In this document: one piece after another, positions 35,528-45,120 of the stretch | How positions within the stretch are numbered: position 1 is the stretch's first letter | How the letters are laid out: each line of letters opens with the position of its first letter | Assembly (NCBI GenBank): GCA_016215025.1 | Contig: JACRMI010000028.1 | Coordinates: 1 to 64,000 of the forward strand | Reading direction: 5' to 3' | From: Chloroflexota bacterium | Lineage (GTDB): Bacteria > Chloroflexota > Anaerolineae > UBA4142 | DNA length: 64,000 bases | Translations under genes and position numbers: made by a program | The notes under the pieces: model-generated | Told to the model about the DNA's origin: nothing | The model's database searches: none | What the model saw: only the letters and a program-made list of their open reading frames with translations

Positions 35528-35564
35528 AGAACCGTGCGGAGGCGAATAACCTTCGCACGGTTCT
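35528..35564. repeat. Intergenic hairpin
   Basis: AGAACCGTGCG (35528-35538) and CGCACGGTTCT (35554-35564) are exact reverse complements. It follows the stop of protein C by 8 bp and precedes the next gene by 14 bp. There is no U-tract. It may be a weak processing or attenuation hairpin. Confidence 0.55.
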
Positions 35565-35578
35565 CGGAGTAGCACACT

Positions 35579-36085
35579 ATGAATCAGACCGTAGCCAAAA
35601 TCAAATCGCTCGGCCGGTTTGCGCCAATCCTTTTGATTGTTTTGCCGCTCGTGGTATTGATCGCCCTGCTCGGACTTTATTTCGCGAGTCACGTCTTTAC
35701 CGCTTCGTCGCCGACCGCTCTCACGCCGCCGACCAATCCGGTAATCGAAGAGCGCTGGGGTGTGCGCGTAACCCAGATCGGCGTGACGGCGGATGGCGGT
35801 TTGGTAGACGTGCGCTTTGTCGTAATCGACCCTGACAAGGCGCTGGCGATGATGCAAGAAGAAAAGAATCTACCGGTATTGGTCGCAGAAGAGAGCAACG
35901 CTTTAGTCAACTCGGCAGCGATGATGTCGGCGCGCCACACGTTGCAACCTGGGCGAACGTACTTTTTGCTCTATCGCAACACGCGCAGCGCGATCAAACC
36001 GGGCGCGCAAGTGTCTGTCTTTTTTCGCGACCCTCTTTCGAATGACGGCAAGACCATTCGGCTCGAACATTTCATCGCACAGTGA
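35579..36085 (+). CDS. Membrane-anchored protein of unknown function
   Basis: A 168-residue protein with one N-terminal membrane helix (ILLIVLPLVVLIALLGLYF, about residues 17-35) and a ~130-residue outer domain (RVTQIGVTADGGLVDVRFVVIDPDKA; PGRTYFLLYRNTRSAIKPGAQVSVFF). No known family recognised; the all-beta look suggests a small sandwich fold. It contains no obvious copper motif, but its stop overlaps the start of the CopC-CopD gene, which indicates joint production. It may assist copper handling or the oxidases at the membrane. Confidence 0.7.
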   Translation: MNQTVAKIKSLGRFAPILLIVLPLVVLIALLGLYFASHVFTASSPTALTPPTNPVIEERWGVRVTQIGVTADGGLVDVRFVVIDPDKALAMMQEEKNLPVLVAEESNALVNSAAMMSARHTLQPGRTYFLLYRNTRSAIKPGAQVSVFFRDPLSNDGKTIRLEHFIAQ

Positions 36086-38031
36086 CCTTGATGGCGCAAA
36101 GCGTGATGAAACGAATTTTTCTGGCTGGCTTGCTTGGATTTGTCGCCGCGATTGGTTTGCTCTCGCCTGTTGATGCCCACGCCATCGTCGTTCGCACCGA
36201 ACCTGCCGATGGGGCCGTGTTAGATCGCGCGCCGTCCGAGATCAAGCTGTGGTTCACCGAAGCGATCCTGCTCGATTTCACCACCATCGAGATCGTGGAT
36301 GGCGAGGGCAAGCACATGCCGGCGCTAGTCACACGCGCGCTGCCCGATCAATCCTCCGATCGAACCTGGTTCGGCGTTCTTATTCGGCTGCCCGAACTCG
36401 CACCCAACGCGTATCGCCTGAGTTGGCGCGCGATTGCGAATGATGATCTGCACGCCAGTTCCGGCGCGATAGTGTTTGGCGTGCAACATGCGGTTGAACG
36501 CTCGGCAGATACACTGATGGTTCCCACACCGTCGCCGCTTGAAGTGGGACTGCGCTGGCTGAATTTGGGCGCGCTGGCCGGAGTAATCGGCGCGCTTGCA
36601 TCGCTTGGGTTAATTTTTCCGACCTTGCCCTTGACCGATGCGCATGAGACGTTCGCGATGTTGCGCCGTCGCGTAATCACCATCGCGCTCATGGCAACGG
36701 CGATTGCGTTTTTTGCCGGGATCGGAATGCTGTTGACGCAAGCGGCCACGGCCGGAGATGCGTGGTGGTCAATCGTCACTCAAACCGGTTACGGCTGGCG
36801 CACGATGGCGCGCGCCGGTGTGATCGTTGTGCTTTTTGGTTTCCTCGTGCGCCTTGCCCAACCATCGGCCGCCGTTGCGCAATCCTCCGATTCGACGGTC
36901 AATCGAATCGCCGCGTTCGCGTGCCTTGGCATACTCGCAATCCTCGAATCGTTGAACAGTCATGTTACGACTGGCAACTCATTCGTCTCAGTCCTCGCCA
37001 ACACCGCGCACCTGCTCGCGGCAGGTGTTTGGGGCGGCGGACTGTTGATTTTTGCGCTGACGCTTGTGCCTTTGCTGCGCGGCAATTCGGCAGAGCATGC
37101 GCTCGCGCGTTCGGTGCTGCGCAGGTTTGGCGCACTTGCGGCAACCAGTCTTGGCGTGCTCGTCGTCACCGGCATTTATATCAGTGGCATCCAAGTTGCC
37201 TCGGTGGACGCGTTGCTCGTCACACTGTACGGCCAAACGTTGCTCATCAAAGTGGGATTGGCGCTGACCATCGCATCGATCGGATTGGGCAATGCAATGA
37301 CGCTGCATCCACGGGTGGCCGAAATTCTCCGCGCCGTTTTGCATCGTCCGGCAAATAAATCAGAGCGTGAATCTCGTCGGCTTGGTGGAATGGTATTGCT
37401 CGAATCCATCGGCGCGTTAGGCATTATCTTGTTGGCTGCGTGCTTGGGTGCAACAGCGCCCGCGCGGGGTCCGGAGTTTGATCCGCCTGGCGGACAAGCC
37501 GCGCTCATTCCGAGTTTATCCACACACGTCGCCGATTTGTTTGTGACATTCTCGATCAAGCCCAATCGGCCGGGCCAAAATTTTATCGATGTCGGAGTCT
37601 TCGATACGCGCCGCCCCGCGCCCGCGCCGATCGAGCGCGTAACATTGCAACTCCGCGCGCCCGGTGCCCTGAACGATACGATCACACTTGATGCTACGCG
37701 GCGCGATAATGCGCATTATGAATTTAGCGGCGACGCGATCAACATTTCCGGCGCATGGAATGTGGACCTCGTCATCGTACGTCGCGGGTTGCCCGCTGTG
37801 ACGAAAACAATTCCTTGGACTGTGTACGAATCGCCCGCGTCGAACCAGACGCGCCCAGTGTGGATTTCGAACCAGCCGCTTGCGCCGATTCTGACCTGGC
37901 TCGCGTCAGCCATACTGTTTTTGTTGAGTGGTGTTTTTGTCGTTTGGGGATTGCGACGACCAACGCTGTTGCCGCGATCAGTACTGGGGTTTACCTTCAA
38001 ATTCGCAGAGCGCGAAAAGGATCAACGATGA
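36082..38031 (+). CDS. CopC-CopD fusion, copper binding and transport
   Basis: A 649-residue fusion (as in YcnJ-type proteins). A signal peptide ends at VDA, leaving HAIVVRTEPADGA, so the mature protein would begin with the copper-binding His of CopC. A second ligand region reads NDDLHASSGAIVFGV. From ~150 to ~455 there are about eight membrane helices of the CopD type (HLLAAGVWGGGLLIFALTLVPLL). A further outer beta domain (~470-600) and a final helix (LTWLASAILFLLSGVFVVWG) follow. The GTG start overlaps the upstream stop as GTGA; ATG starts 9 and 24 bases later are alternatives. It would supply copper to the oxidase-like proteins encoded just upstream (inference). Its stop overlaps the subtilase start as ATGA. 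Confidence 0.87.
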   Translation: MTLMAQSVMKRIFLAGLLGFVAAIGLLSPVDAHAIVVRTEPADGAVLDRAPSEIKLWFTEAILLDFTTIEIVDGEGKHMPALVTRALPDQSSDRTWFGVLIRLPELAPNAYRLSWRAIANDDLHASSGAIVFGVQHAVERSADTLMVPTPSPLEVGLRWLNLGALAGVIGALASLGLIFPTLPLTDAHETFAMLRRRVITIALMATAIAFFAGIGMLLTQAATAGDAWWSIVTQTGYGWRTMARAGVIVVLFGFLVRLAQPSAAVAQSSDSTVNRIAAFACLGILAILESLNSHVTTGNSFVSVLANTAHLLAAGVWGGGLLIFALTLVPLLRGNSAEHALARSVLRRFGALAATSLGVLVVTGIYISGIQVASVDALLVTLYGQTLLIKVGLALTIASIGLGNAMTLHPRVAEILRAVLHRPANKSERESRRLGGMVLLESIGALGIILLAACLGATAPARGPEFDPPGGQAALIPSLSTHVADLFVTFSIKPNRPGQNFIDVGVFDTRRPAPAPIERVTLQLRAPGALNDTITLDATRRDNAHYEFSGDAINISGAWNVDLVIVRRGLPAVTKTIPWTVYESPASNQTRPVWISNQPLAPILTWLASAILFLLSGVFVVWGLRRPTLLPRSVLGFTFKFAEREKDQR

Positions 38032-40190
38032 AGAAAATTGCAATTGCCCTGTTATTCACCCTCTTTGCCATTTTGTTGCTTGGGAATAGCGCCACCATCG
38101 CGCGCGTGGACGCACGCGTTCATTCGCCGCTTGATCCAGCGCTGGCCGAGTTGCTCGCCGCGCAACCGGCCGGGCAAACGCGAGTGATCGTCGTATTGAA
38201 GGATCAACTTGCCCCGCGCACGATCGGCGGACGGGATCGCGCCGAGCGACGACGACTTGTCGTGCAGAATTTACGCGCGCATTCGGATCGAACACAGGCC
38301 AATGTACGTGCGCTGCTCAATGCGCGGTCGAATCAAGGACGCGCGCGCGGGGTCACGCCGCTGTGGGTGCTCAACGCCATTGCGCTGACCGCCGACAACG
38401 CAGTGATCGCCGAACTCGCGCGATTGCCGGAGGTGAGCCGTATCATTGCCGATGCAACGATTGCCGCACCACGTCCGATGGCTCAAACGTCCGCGGCGGC
38501 CGAACCGAACATCAACCTGATCGACGCGCCAGCTTTATGGAACCTGGGTTATCGCGGGCAAGGCGTCGTCGTCGCGAATATGGACACGGGCGCGGATTAC
38601 GCACATCCCGATCTTGCCGCGCAGTGGCGAGGCGGGAGCAATAGTTGGTATGATCCGTATGGTCAGCATCCTACGACACCCACCGACATGAACGGACATG
38701 GAACGTGGACGATGAGTGTGATGGTCGGGCGCGACAACGGCGGCAGTTCAATCGGCGTTGCGCCGGATGCAAAATGGATCGCGGTAAAAATATTCGATGA
38801 CAGCGGCAATGCGACGTTGAGCGGAATTCACCTCGGATTCCAATGGCTCCTCGATCCGGACGGCAACTCGCTGACGGCCGATGCGCCTGATGTGGTAAAC
38901 AATTCGTGGTCGTTCAACAGTATCGGCTGCTTTCTCGATTTCGAACCAGACTTGCAGGCGTTGATTGCAGCGGACATTACGCCGGTTTTTTCCGCCGGTA
39001 ATTTTGGACCGAATAGTTCGACGAGCGCGAGTCCGGGCAACAACCCCAGCGCTTTCGCCGTCGGCGCGACAGGCAATAACGATGCGATTGCCAGCTTTAG
39101 CAGTCGTGGTCCCACCAATTGTGGACGAAGTACGAATGTTACTTTTCCGGCAGTCGTTGCGCCCGGCGTGAACGTTCGCACCGCCGATTTGTATGGCTTG
39201 TATACATATGTCTCAGGCACATCCTTTTCCGCGCCGCACACCACTGGAACCTTGGCGTTGTTGCTGAGCGCATTTCCGAATCTTACAGTCGCGCAACAAG
39301 AGAACGCACTCGTCTCGACTGCGACGGACCTGGGTTCCGCTGGCTCCGACAACACATTTGGCGCCGGACGCATCAACGCACTTGCCGCGTACAACGCGCT
39401 TGCCAATGGCAACGGGAATAACGCAACGCCAACTCCCAGCGTTGCGCCAACGAATACGCCAACCCCGCTTGCGACCTGGACGCCGACTCGCACGCCAACT
39501 GCAACCCCGTTACCAACTCAAACTGCGACGCCGTTACCCACCGCAACCGCAACGCCCAGTCCGACACCTACATCAGCGCCCAATGCAATTTTTTCCGATG
39601 GATTCGAATCGGGTAATTTGAGCGCATGGTCAAGTGCGACGACTGGGGGCGGTCGCCTCAGCGTAACAGCCAACGCGACGCTGAACGGCGCATTCGGTAT
39701 GCAGGCGGTCATCACCAGTACGACCGCGATCTATGTAACGGATAATTCGCCGACCAATGAAGCATCGTATCATGCGCGATTTTATTTCTCGCCCAACGGC
39801 ATCACAATGGCGAATGGGACCACTCACGAACTTTTGGTTGGACGTTCCACTGCGGGGACAACCCTCTTTAGCGTGCAGATGCGGCGTTCGTCCGGGAATT
39901 ATCAAGTGCGCGCGCTAGTACGCAATAACAGCGGCTCAAACCTCGCGACCAATTGGTACACGATCAGCAACGCGAGTCACGCGATTGAAATCGCTTGGCA
40001 AGCCAGCGCGAGTGGCTCACTTGCTTTGTGGCTCGACGGTGCGCTCAAGCAAACGCGCAATGGCATCGCGAATGGCAACCACCGGCTAGACCAAATCCGA
40101 TTGGGCGCAATGAATCTGCCTTCGGGTATCTCCGGCACCGAACATTTTGACGGATTTGTTTCGACGCGAACGACGTATATCGGACCCTAG
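38028..40190 (+). CDS. Secreted S8 subtilase with C-terminal module
   Basis: A 720-residue protease: signal peptide (IAIALLFTLFAILLLGNSA), an I9-like propeptide (VIVVLKDQLAP), then the peptidase with Asp186 in VVANMDTGADYAHPDL, His224 in MNGHGTW and Ser399 in VSGTSFSAPH. It is closest in style to bacillopeptidase-F-like enzymes. A Thr/Pro linker (~470-520) leads to a ~200-residue C-terminal module (GFESGNLSAWSS to RTTYIGP) shared with protein C. ATG 38028 overlaps the CopC-CopD stop. It could mature or remodel the surface proteins of the same gene set. Confidence 0.88.
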   Translation: MKKIAIALLFTLFAILLLGNSATIARVDARVHSPLDPALAELLAAQPAGQTRVIVVLKDQLAPRTIGGRDRAERRRLVVQNLRAHSDRTQANVRALLNARSNQGRARGVTPLWVLNAIALTADNAVIAELARLPEVSRIIADATIAAPRPMAQTSAAAEPNINLIDAPALWNLGYRGQGVVVANMDTGADYAHPDLAAQWRGGSNSWYDPYGQHPTTPTDMNGHGTWTMSVMVGRDNGGSSIGVAPDAKWIAVKIFDDSGNATLSGIHLGFQWLLDPDGNSLTADAPDVVNNSWSFNSIGCFLDFEPDLQALIAADITPVFSAGNFGPNSSTSASPGNNPSAFAVGATGNNDAIASFSSRGPTNCGRSTNVTFPAVVAPGVNVRTADLYGLYTYVSGTSFSAPHTTGTLALLLSAFPNLTVAQQENALVSTATDLGSAGSDNTFGAGRINALAAYNALANGNGNNATPTPSVAPTNTPTPLATWTPTRTPTATPLPTQTATPLPTATATPSPTPTSAPNAIFSDGFESGNLSAWSSATTGGGRLSVTANATLNGAFGMQAVITSTTAIYVTDNSPTNEASYHARFYFSPNGITMANGTTHELLVGRSTAGTTLFSVQMRRSSGNYQVRALVRNNSGSNLATNWYTISNASHAIEIAWQASASGSLALWLDGALKQTRNGIANGNHRLDQIRLGAMNLPSGISGTEHFDGFVSTRTTYIGP

Positions 40191-40215
40191 CCAATTTCTT
40201 TAAGGGGAAACGCAA

Positions 40216-40917
40216 ATGGAACGCCAACGATTGATGATTTTAGCGCTCTTGATATTATGCTTTGGATTCGGTTGTCAATTTGCGAATATGTTCGCTGCGA
40301 CTGCTGAAGATGAACCCATCAGCGAAGAAGAAGCTTTTGAGATCGAACCGGTGGCCCCCGCCGAGCCAACCGAGCTGTTTGAGACGCCAACCCTGGCCGC
40401 CAAAGTGCCGACGGTTGTATCGATTTTGCCTGTCAAGACGCCAACGCGTCAGGTGGCGACACCGGCAAAAACACCCACCAAGAATACAAGTTCAACCCGT
40501 GTGGCCGTTGGTCCTACGCTCCCTGTATTAAAAACTCCGGTTCGAACCGTGGTGGCGACTACCATACCGTTTGCCCCTGTCGCCGGTAGTTCGTTCGTGC
40601 CGCCTCCGCCACCCTGTCGCAGCCCCAACGCCAAGATTACGTTCCCCACGTCCGACCGCAGTGTGTCCGGCACCATTGAAATTCTCGGGACCGCCAATCG
40701 CTCCGATTTGAAATTGTGGAAGGTAGAATATCGTCCGGCTTCAACAAGCGCATTCACCGAGTTGAATAAATCGGACAAAGGTATTTCGAACGGTGTGCTG
40801 GGACGCTTGGCGACCAAGAATTTGCCCAATGGAACCTATTGGCTTCGGCTCAGCGTCCTAGGCAAAGAACATATCTTTCTTGCGCCCTGCCAAGCGCGAT
40901 TCAAGATAACCAATTGA
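40216..40917 (+). CDS. Putative lipoprotein with Thr/Pro-rich stalk
   Basis: A 233-residue protein. The N terminus MILALLILCFGFGCQF looks like a lipoprotein signal, though the lipobox is not canonical. A long Pro/Thr/Lys stalk follows (~50-130). The C-terminal ~95 residues (SPNAKITFPTSDRSVSGTIEILGTA; NGTYWLRLSVLGKEH) form an Ig-like beta domain similar to those ending cell-wall enzymes of related bacteria. AAGGGGAAA precedes the ATG. It is the last gene before a strong terminator. Function unknown; a surface adaptor is plausible. Confidence 0.7.
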   Translation: MERQRLMILALLILCFGFGCQFANMFAATAEDEPISEEEAFEIEPVAPAEPTELFETPTLAAKVPTVVSILPVKTPTRQVATPAKTPTKNTSSTRVAVGPTLPVLKTPVRTVVATTIPFAPVAGSSFVPPPPPCRSPNAKITFPTSDRSVSGTIEILGTANRSDLKLWKVEYRPASTSAFTELNKSDKGISNGVLGRLATKNLPNGTYWLRLSVLGKEHIFLAPCQARFKITN

Positions 40918-41075
40918 CCCTTCTCGATTTGCATGTTCCTGCTTTTCTCGGCAAAGGACTCGCGCTGGCAATCTCATTGGTCGGCACCCTCCTGACGCTC
41001 AACACGGTTAGTGACTTTTTGATCCATCCCGCGATCGATTCAGTTGGCGACCGTACATCATCTGCAAAACACGCA

Positions 41076-41106
41076 AAACTCCCACCGGCAATGCCGGTGG
41101 GAGTTT
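41076..41106. terminator. Strong bidirectional terminator
   Basis: AAACTCCCACCGGCA (41076-41090) pairs exactly with TGCCGGTGGGAGTTT (41092-41106). It lies between the convergent lipoprotein and MFS genes. Confidence 0.75.
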
Positions 41107-41111
41107 GCAAT

Positions 41112-42398
41112 TCAGTCTCCCGTTTCTGTACTGCTCGAAACCGGTAGAGGATTCGTCTGGAGCCGCAAGGTCTCCGGCATGTTGATCAGCAATGGCAAAC
41201 GAACTACCAAGTCGAGCGCGATAAAGAAGAGAAACACATATTGAGGTCCGACCTTGTCCCAGATAATGCCTGCTAGAAAAGTGGCTGTTGCATTGAATAC
41301 CATTTTAGTGAATCGAGCAATGCCCAGCCACCGCCCCATCTGCTGCGCGACCACGAGTTCGCGTTCCATCGCTGCTGCAATTGGGCCGCCGATATAGAAA
41401 AAACCTTGCAGCATTCCAGCGACGAGCAGTACGGCGGGATGTGGCGAAACGATGAGTAGAATCAGGGACAGCCAAAATAACGGAATGGACAAATAGAGAA
41501 TACGTTTGCGCCCGACCTTGTCTGCAAGACGCCCCAGGGGAATTGCAAAAATTATAGAGGTGAGGGCGGCACTCGTCACGACCGCGCCCAAGACAAGTTC
41601 GTCTGCGCCCTTAATCTCATGCGCGAAAACCGGCACAAAGGGAAAGATCATCCCCAGAGGCAAACTGCCAATCGAGGCAATCACGAGCCAGCGTTTCAAG
41701 TTCTTTCCTTCGCGCAGCACCTCGGAGAGATCACGGATCAGATTGGGCGTATACACCCCAGGCGCATGCCACCGTCGATTGGACAACTGCGTTGCAACGA
41801 TGCCGAAAGTGAGTCCTGAGAACAGAAACGCCACAAAGAAAAGCGGACGGATCCCAGCCGTCGTGACGCCGCCGAACAGCGTCACAAGCCAAGCGCCGAT
41901 GAGTGGACCGGCCATCCCCAAGAGTCCCGCGCCGAAGGTTTCGCAGATCATCATGCCGGTGGCGCGGTCTTCATTCACCAGACAATTTCCGCAGATGGTC
42001 GCGCAGCTGTGAGTGCTGATCGAGTAGCCGAGCCAATAGGTCGCCATGGCGATAAAGGCAAACATCCAATCATTGACCAAGCCATACGTCAGATAGGAAC
42101 ACGCCACCAACCCAATGCCAAGCAAGTAGATCTTGCGAGGACCAATGCGATCAATGTACCAACCGGTGAACGGTCCGATCACGCCGGCGAGAAACATCCC
42201 CAGACTAATGACCATGCCCAACTGCGTTGCCGTTGCGCCAAGCGAAACAATGTAGAGAGAAAGATACGGAAAAACAATCTGGTACGCTAAACGATCAAGG
42301 GAGGTGCGCATTACTGTAACGCGCCAATCGCGCGCCTGCCGAACGAGGAAAGCCATCCAGCTTGAGACAAAGAGTGTGTTCACTTTCATCGTAAACAT
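41112..42398 (-). CDS. MFS transporter
   Basis: A 428-residue major-facilitator protein with 12 hydrophobic segments. The family loop between helices 2 and 3 reads GWYIDRIGPRKIY and its second-half equivalent GRLADKVGRKRIL. Several starts are possible (42398 MFTMKVNTL, 42389 MKVNTL) and none has a clear ribosome binding site. It starts 35 bp after the stop of the truncated ubiX gene, suggesting that they once formed a unit. Substrate cannot be inferred. Confidence 0.82.
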   Translation of the reverse strand: MFTMKVNTLFVSSWMAFLVRQARDWRVTVMRTSLDRLAYQIVFPYLSLYIVSLGATATQLGMVISLGMFLAGVIGPFTGWYIDRIGPRKIYLLGIGLVACSYLTYGLVNDWMFAFIAMATYWLGYSISTHSCATICGNCLVNEDRATGMMICETFGAGLLGMAGPLIGAWLVTLFGGVTTAGIRPLFFVAFLFSGLTFGIVATQLSNRRWHAPGVYTPNLIRDLSEVLREGKNLKRWLVIASIGSLPLGMIFPFVPVFAHEIKGADELVLGAVVTSAALTSIIFAIPLGRLADKVGRKRILYLSIPLFWLSLILLIVSPHPAVLLVAGMLQGFFYIGGPIAAAMERELVVAQQMGRWLGIARFTKMVFNATATFLAGIIWDKVGPQYVFLFFIALDLVVRLPLLINMPETLRLQTNPLPVSSSTETGD

Positions 42399-42433
42399 TA
42401 TATCCCAAGCCGCAAGTTGTCTCAAATAATGAC

Positions 42434-42850
42434 CTAGTGCCGTGCCTCCGGTCCGTTCCAACGCCTGAATAAATCGGGATGCGCGACACCCAATAAATCC
42501 AGCACGCGCCCGACGGTCTGATTCACAATGTCGTCAATCGTCTTGGGCTTGTGATAGAACGCCGGCATCGGCGGCGTAATGATCGCGCCTATCTCGGCTG
42601 CCTGGGTCATCAAGCGCAAATGCCCCACGTGCAACGGAGTTTCGCGCACGACGAGAACGAGGCGGCGTCGTTCCTTGAGCGTCACATCGGCGGCGCGCAC
42701 CAATAAATTATCGTTGAACGAATTAGCAATGCCGGACAAGGTCTTGATCGAGCAAGGGACCACGACCATTCCATCCGTGTGAAACGAACCGCTCGCAATC
42801 GAGATAGTAAATATAGGCAAGCCTTCAAGCGGGTCGCCGTGGGTTCGTCT
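42434..42850 (-). pseudogene. ubiX: 5'-truncated flavin prenyltransferase gene
   Basis: The encoded C-terminal ~135 residues are clearly UbiX: IASGSFHTDGMVVVPCSIKTL, RAADVTLKERRRLVLVVRETP, then PPMPAFYHKPKTIDD. The N-terminal half with the flavin-binding GxSGA motif is missing. Upstream of about 42850 the DNA belongs to an integrase-type transposase relic on the other strand. The frame stays open into that relic, but those residues are not UbiX-like. The prenylated-flavin synthase activity should be lost. Confidence 0.75.
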
Positions 42851-42859
42851 ATCTAAGTC

Positions 42860-43150
42860 TTGAAGACCCTCTATCGTGCGCCCAAGGCAAATGCAATTTA
42901 TGAACGGTTTTTGGGTGGCGTACGAAGAAAATGTCTCGACCGCATCCTGGTCTTGGGAGAGCAACATTTGTATCGCGTGATCCGGGACGCGAAGTGCGTG
43001 GAGTATTTTAACCACGCGCGGCCACACCTGGGGATTGAGCAAAGAATTGCGGAGGGGCTTGGATCAGAGAGAAAAGAGGAACGAAAGGGAAAGATTATCG
43101 CGTTTCCAGTGCTCAATAGGCTGCATCACGATTACCGGCTCACCGCGTAA
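42860..43150 (+). mobile_element. Integrase-core transposase relic (C-terminal fragment)
   Basis: About 96 residues matching the end of DDE integrase-type (IS481/IS3-like) transposases: YRAPKANAIYERFLGGVRRKCLD, then YFNHARPHLGIEQRI, and IIAFPVLNRLHHDYR. The catalytic Glu region is present but the rest of the protein is absent. Its left edge abuts the truncated ubiX, so this element, or a deletion next to it, removed the ubiX start. Confidence 0.75.
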
Positions 43151-43541
43151 GACACCCAGGGCCGATAAATGGGAACGGACAGGGTTTTCAGCCAACACAG
43201 GTTAAATCTTATGGGTGTGCAGAGTCTATTAAGGTTGTCCCCCAACAGTCCAGTGATAAGCGTGCCCCTAAAACGCGAGGGAAAGTTGGACCGGTTGCTG
43301 GTCAACCGGAATTGGCGTGCCTAGTCCAATAATGGTGGACACATCCAGCCCACGTGCTGGATAGCGTCTCACCGCTCGGGTAGTCTGCGCATCACCGAAA
43401 ATAAAATCGCGCGTCTTGGGAGCGAAACGAACATCGATTGTTTTGCCTGCTTAGGTCGTACCGACACCACATTGATAATCCTAAATCGGAAGATGCTACG
43501 TCTTACGCTTGAAAGACGAGCGCATGGACCCGAGACCGTTT
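43151..43541. other. Noncoding remnant of the mobile element
   Basis: No gene. Two small hairpins (CCGGTTG/CAACCGG near 43297-43315 and ATCCAGC/GCTGGAT near 43343-43362) could belong to an IS end, but no terminal inverted repeat pair could be matched. Confidence 0.4.
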
Positions 43542-44729
43542 TCACAAGGAACCTAAGGGGAGCTGCCCAGCTTTGAGAGCTGTGGTTTGGTCGAGGGTGA
43601 ACGGTGGTTCGAAGAGGTCTGCGGTTTCTCCATAACAACGGAATAGATCCGCAATAAAGTGAAGCCGCTCCGCCAAGTTAGACCAATCGACCGCTCCGGT
43701 CTCACTCAGACTGTCCGGCGTGGGATCGATCTCTTTGAGCAAAACCAATAAATCCGGGTTGGCGACCTGCTTGATCAAGGCAGGAAATTCGGCATGCAGA
43801 TCCTCGCCTAATCGGAGGCAGACGCCGTGCGGGAGCGTCAGGACCATCATATGCTCAGTGACGAGCGATCGGAGCTGCTGGCGTATATCCACGCGCAATT
43901 GGTTCATGGCGAGATCGAACAACGTCGGTCGCCGAAACACATGCCGGACGAGCAGGGTGAGATAGAGAAACCAGCCGCGCCCTGGAAACAAGGCTTGGAG
44001 TAGACGAAGCGTAAACAGACGGGGCTTGACCCAGCCGGCTTCGAGCGCCGCGGTAATTTCGGGTTGCAAGCGGGTCTGCTCGTGCAGACCAATTTCGAGG
44101 TTGGCGAGTAGCATCGCTTCCGCACGCACCTTGGGATCCCGCTCGAAAAGGGCTTGATAGTAGCGTGCAAAGGCTTGCCGCAATAAGCGCTGCCCTTCGG
44201 GCGGCTCGCCCGGTCGCAAGGATGCGCAAAAGTGTGCTAGGTGATCGGCGTTGAAGGACGGATCATCGAGACAGGTTGCAGCAAAACGTGCGAACTCGCG
44301 TCCAATCTCCGCAAACACTTTCAAGTTTCCCCGCGCAACGGAATCGCTCGCTCGCTCCATCGCACCCAAAGGATTCAGCACCGCCCACGCTTGTTGGCGA
44401 ATCTCGTTGGGTTCGCGTGGACTATCCAGGGCTTGAGCAAGTGCAACCACGTTGTCCGTCGTTGGCTCGGTCCGCGATTCGCTTGTCAAGAAACGCTCCA
44501 AGGTGCGGCGCATATCTTCTTTGCGAATGGTCTGTCCAGCTTGTTTGGATGCCCAAGTCGCAAAGGTGCACCAATTGGCAGCCGGAGCAGTACGCGCCGC
44601 GACCACGAGTGAAAGCTCGTGATAGCATTGTGTGATTTGCAGGTTGCGCAGAACGGGATCGCGGAGAGCCGCGATGCGCTCTACATCGGTCGGGGAAGGT
44701 CTGTCGGTGCGCTCGGTTTGAAGGTACAT
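43542..44729 (-). CDS. Protein of unknown function, mostly helical
   Basis: A 395-residue soluble protein. It begins MYLQTERTDRPSPTDVERIAAL and has a striking segment NWCTFATWASKQAGQTIRKEDM (near residues 52-75). The rest is helical with several hydrophobic but not membrane-like stretches. No enzyme motif, zinc site or DNA-binding motif was recognised. ATG 44729 follows GAGGA; a TTG six bases earlier is the alternative. It lies between two mobile-element relics and may have come with one of them as cargo. Confidence 0.65.
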   Translation of the reverse strand: MYLQTERTDRPSPTDVERIAALRDPVLRNLQITQCYHELSLVVAARTAPAANWCTFATWASKQAGQTIRKEDMRRTLERFLTSESRTEPTTDNVVALAQALDSPREPNEIRQQAWAVLNPLGAMERASDSVARGNLKVFAEIGREFARFAATCLDDPSFNADHLAHFCASLRPGEPPEGQRLLRQAFARYYQALFERDPKVRAEAMLLANLEIGLHEQTRLQPEITAALEAGWVKPRLFTLRLLQALFPGRGWFLYLTLLVRHVFRRPTLFDLAMNQLRVDIRQQLRSLVTEHMMVLTLPHGVCLRLGEDLHAEFPALIKQVANPDLLVLLKEIDPTPDSLSETGAVDWSNLAERLHFIADLFRCYGETADLFEPPFTLDQTTALKAGQLPLGSL

Positions 44730-45120
44730 GGTCAATCCTCAATCACATGTGCCGTTGTCGCTATGCCACCTCGGTGCCATCGGCTTGGCGAAACCCGATG
44801 CGTTAGCCGGTTTGCTGTTCGCGTGATGGATTCCCGATCTATCCCAAATGGGTGTGCGGGAAGGCCTCGCAATGCTTTAGCCCGTCTCCGAAAAACCCGA
44901 TCGAGGCTGGCATGGGCGAACGGAATCACTCCCACCCAAGACACGCTGCACAGATGCATCAGCATCCGTTCTAGTTCGCGCGCGCCAGAACCAAAAATCT
45001 CACGGCACTTTCCAAGGTCTGACGTGGTCCACCCGCTGTCCTTGCCCATTTCAAATCGTGTTGTGGGGATCGAGTATAGAGTGCCTCCAAAATCAAGTCA
45101 ATAGGGGGGCGACATAGTGT
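44730..45120. other. Intergenic region without recognisable content
   Basis: No gene, clear promoter or repeat seen. It separates the unknown gene from the HD-GYP/ISL3 relic. Confidence 0.4.

Noticed and set aside
42851-43042. Upstream extension of the ubiX frame
   Set aside because: It is antisense to the transposase relic and not UbiX-like.
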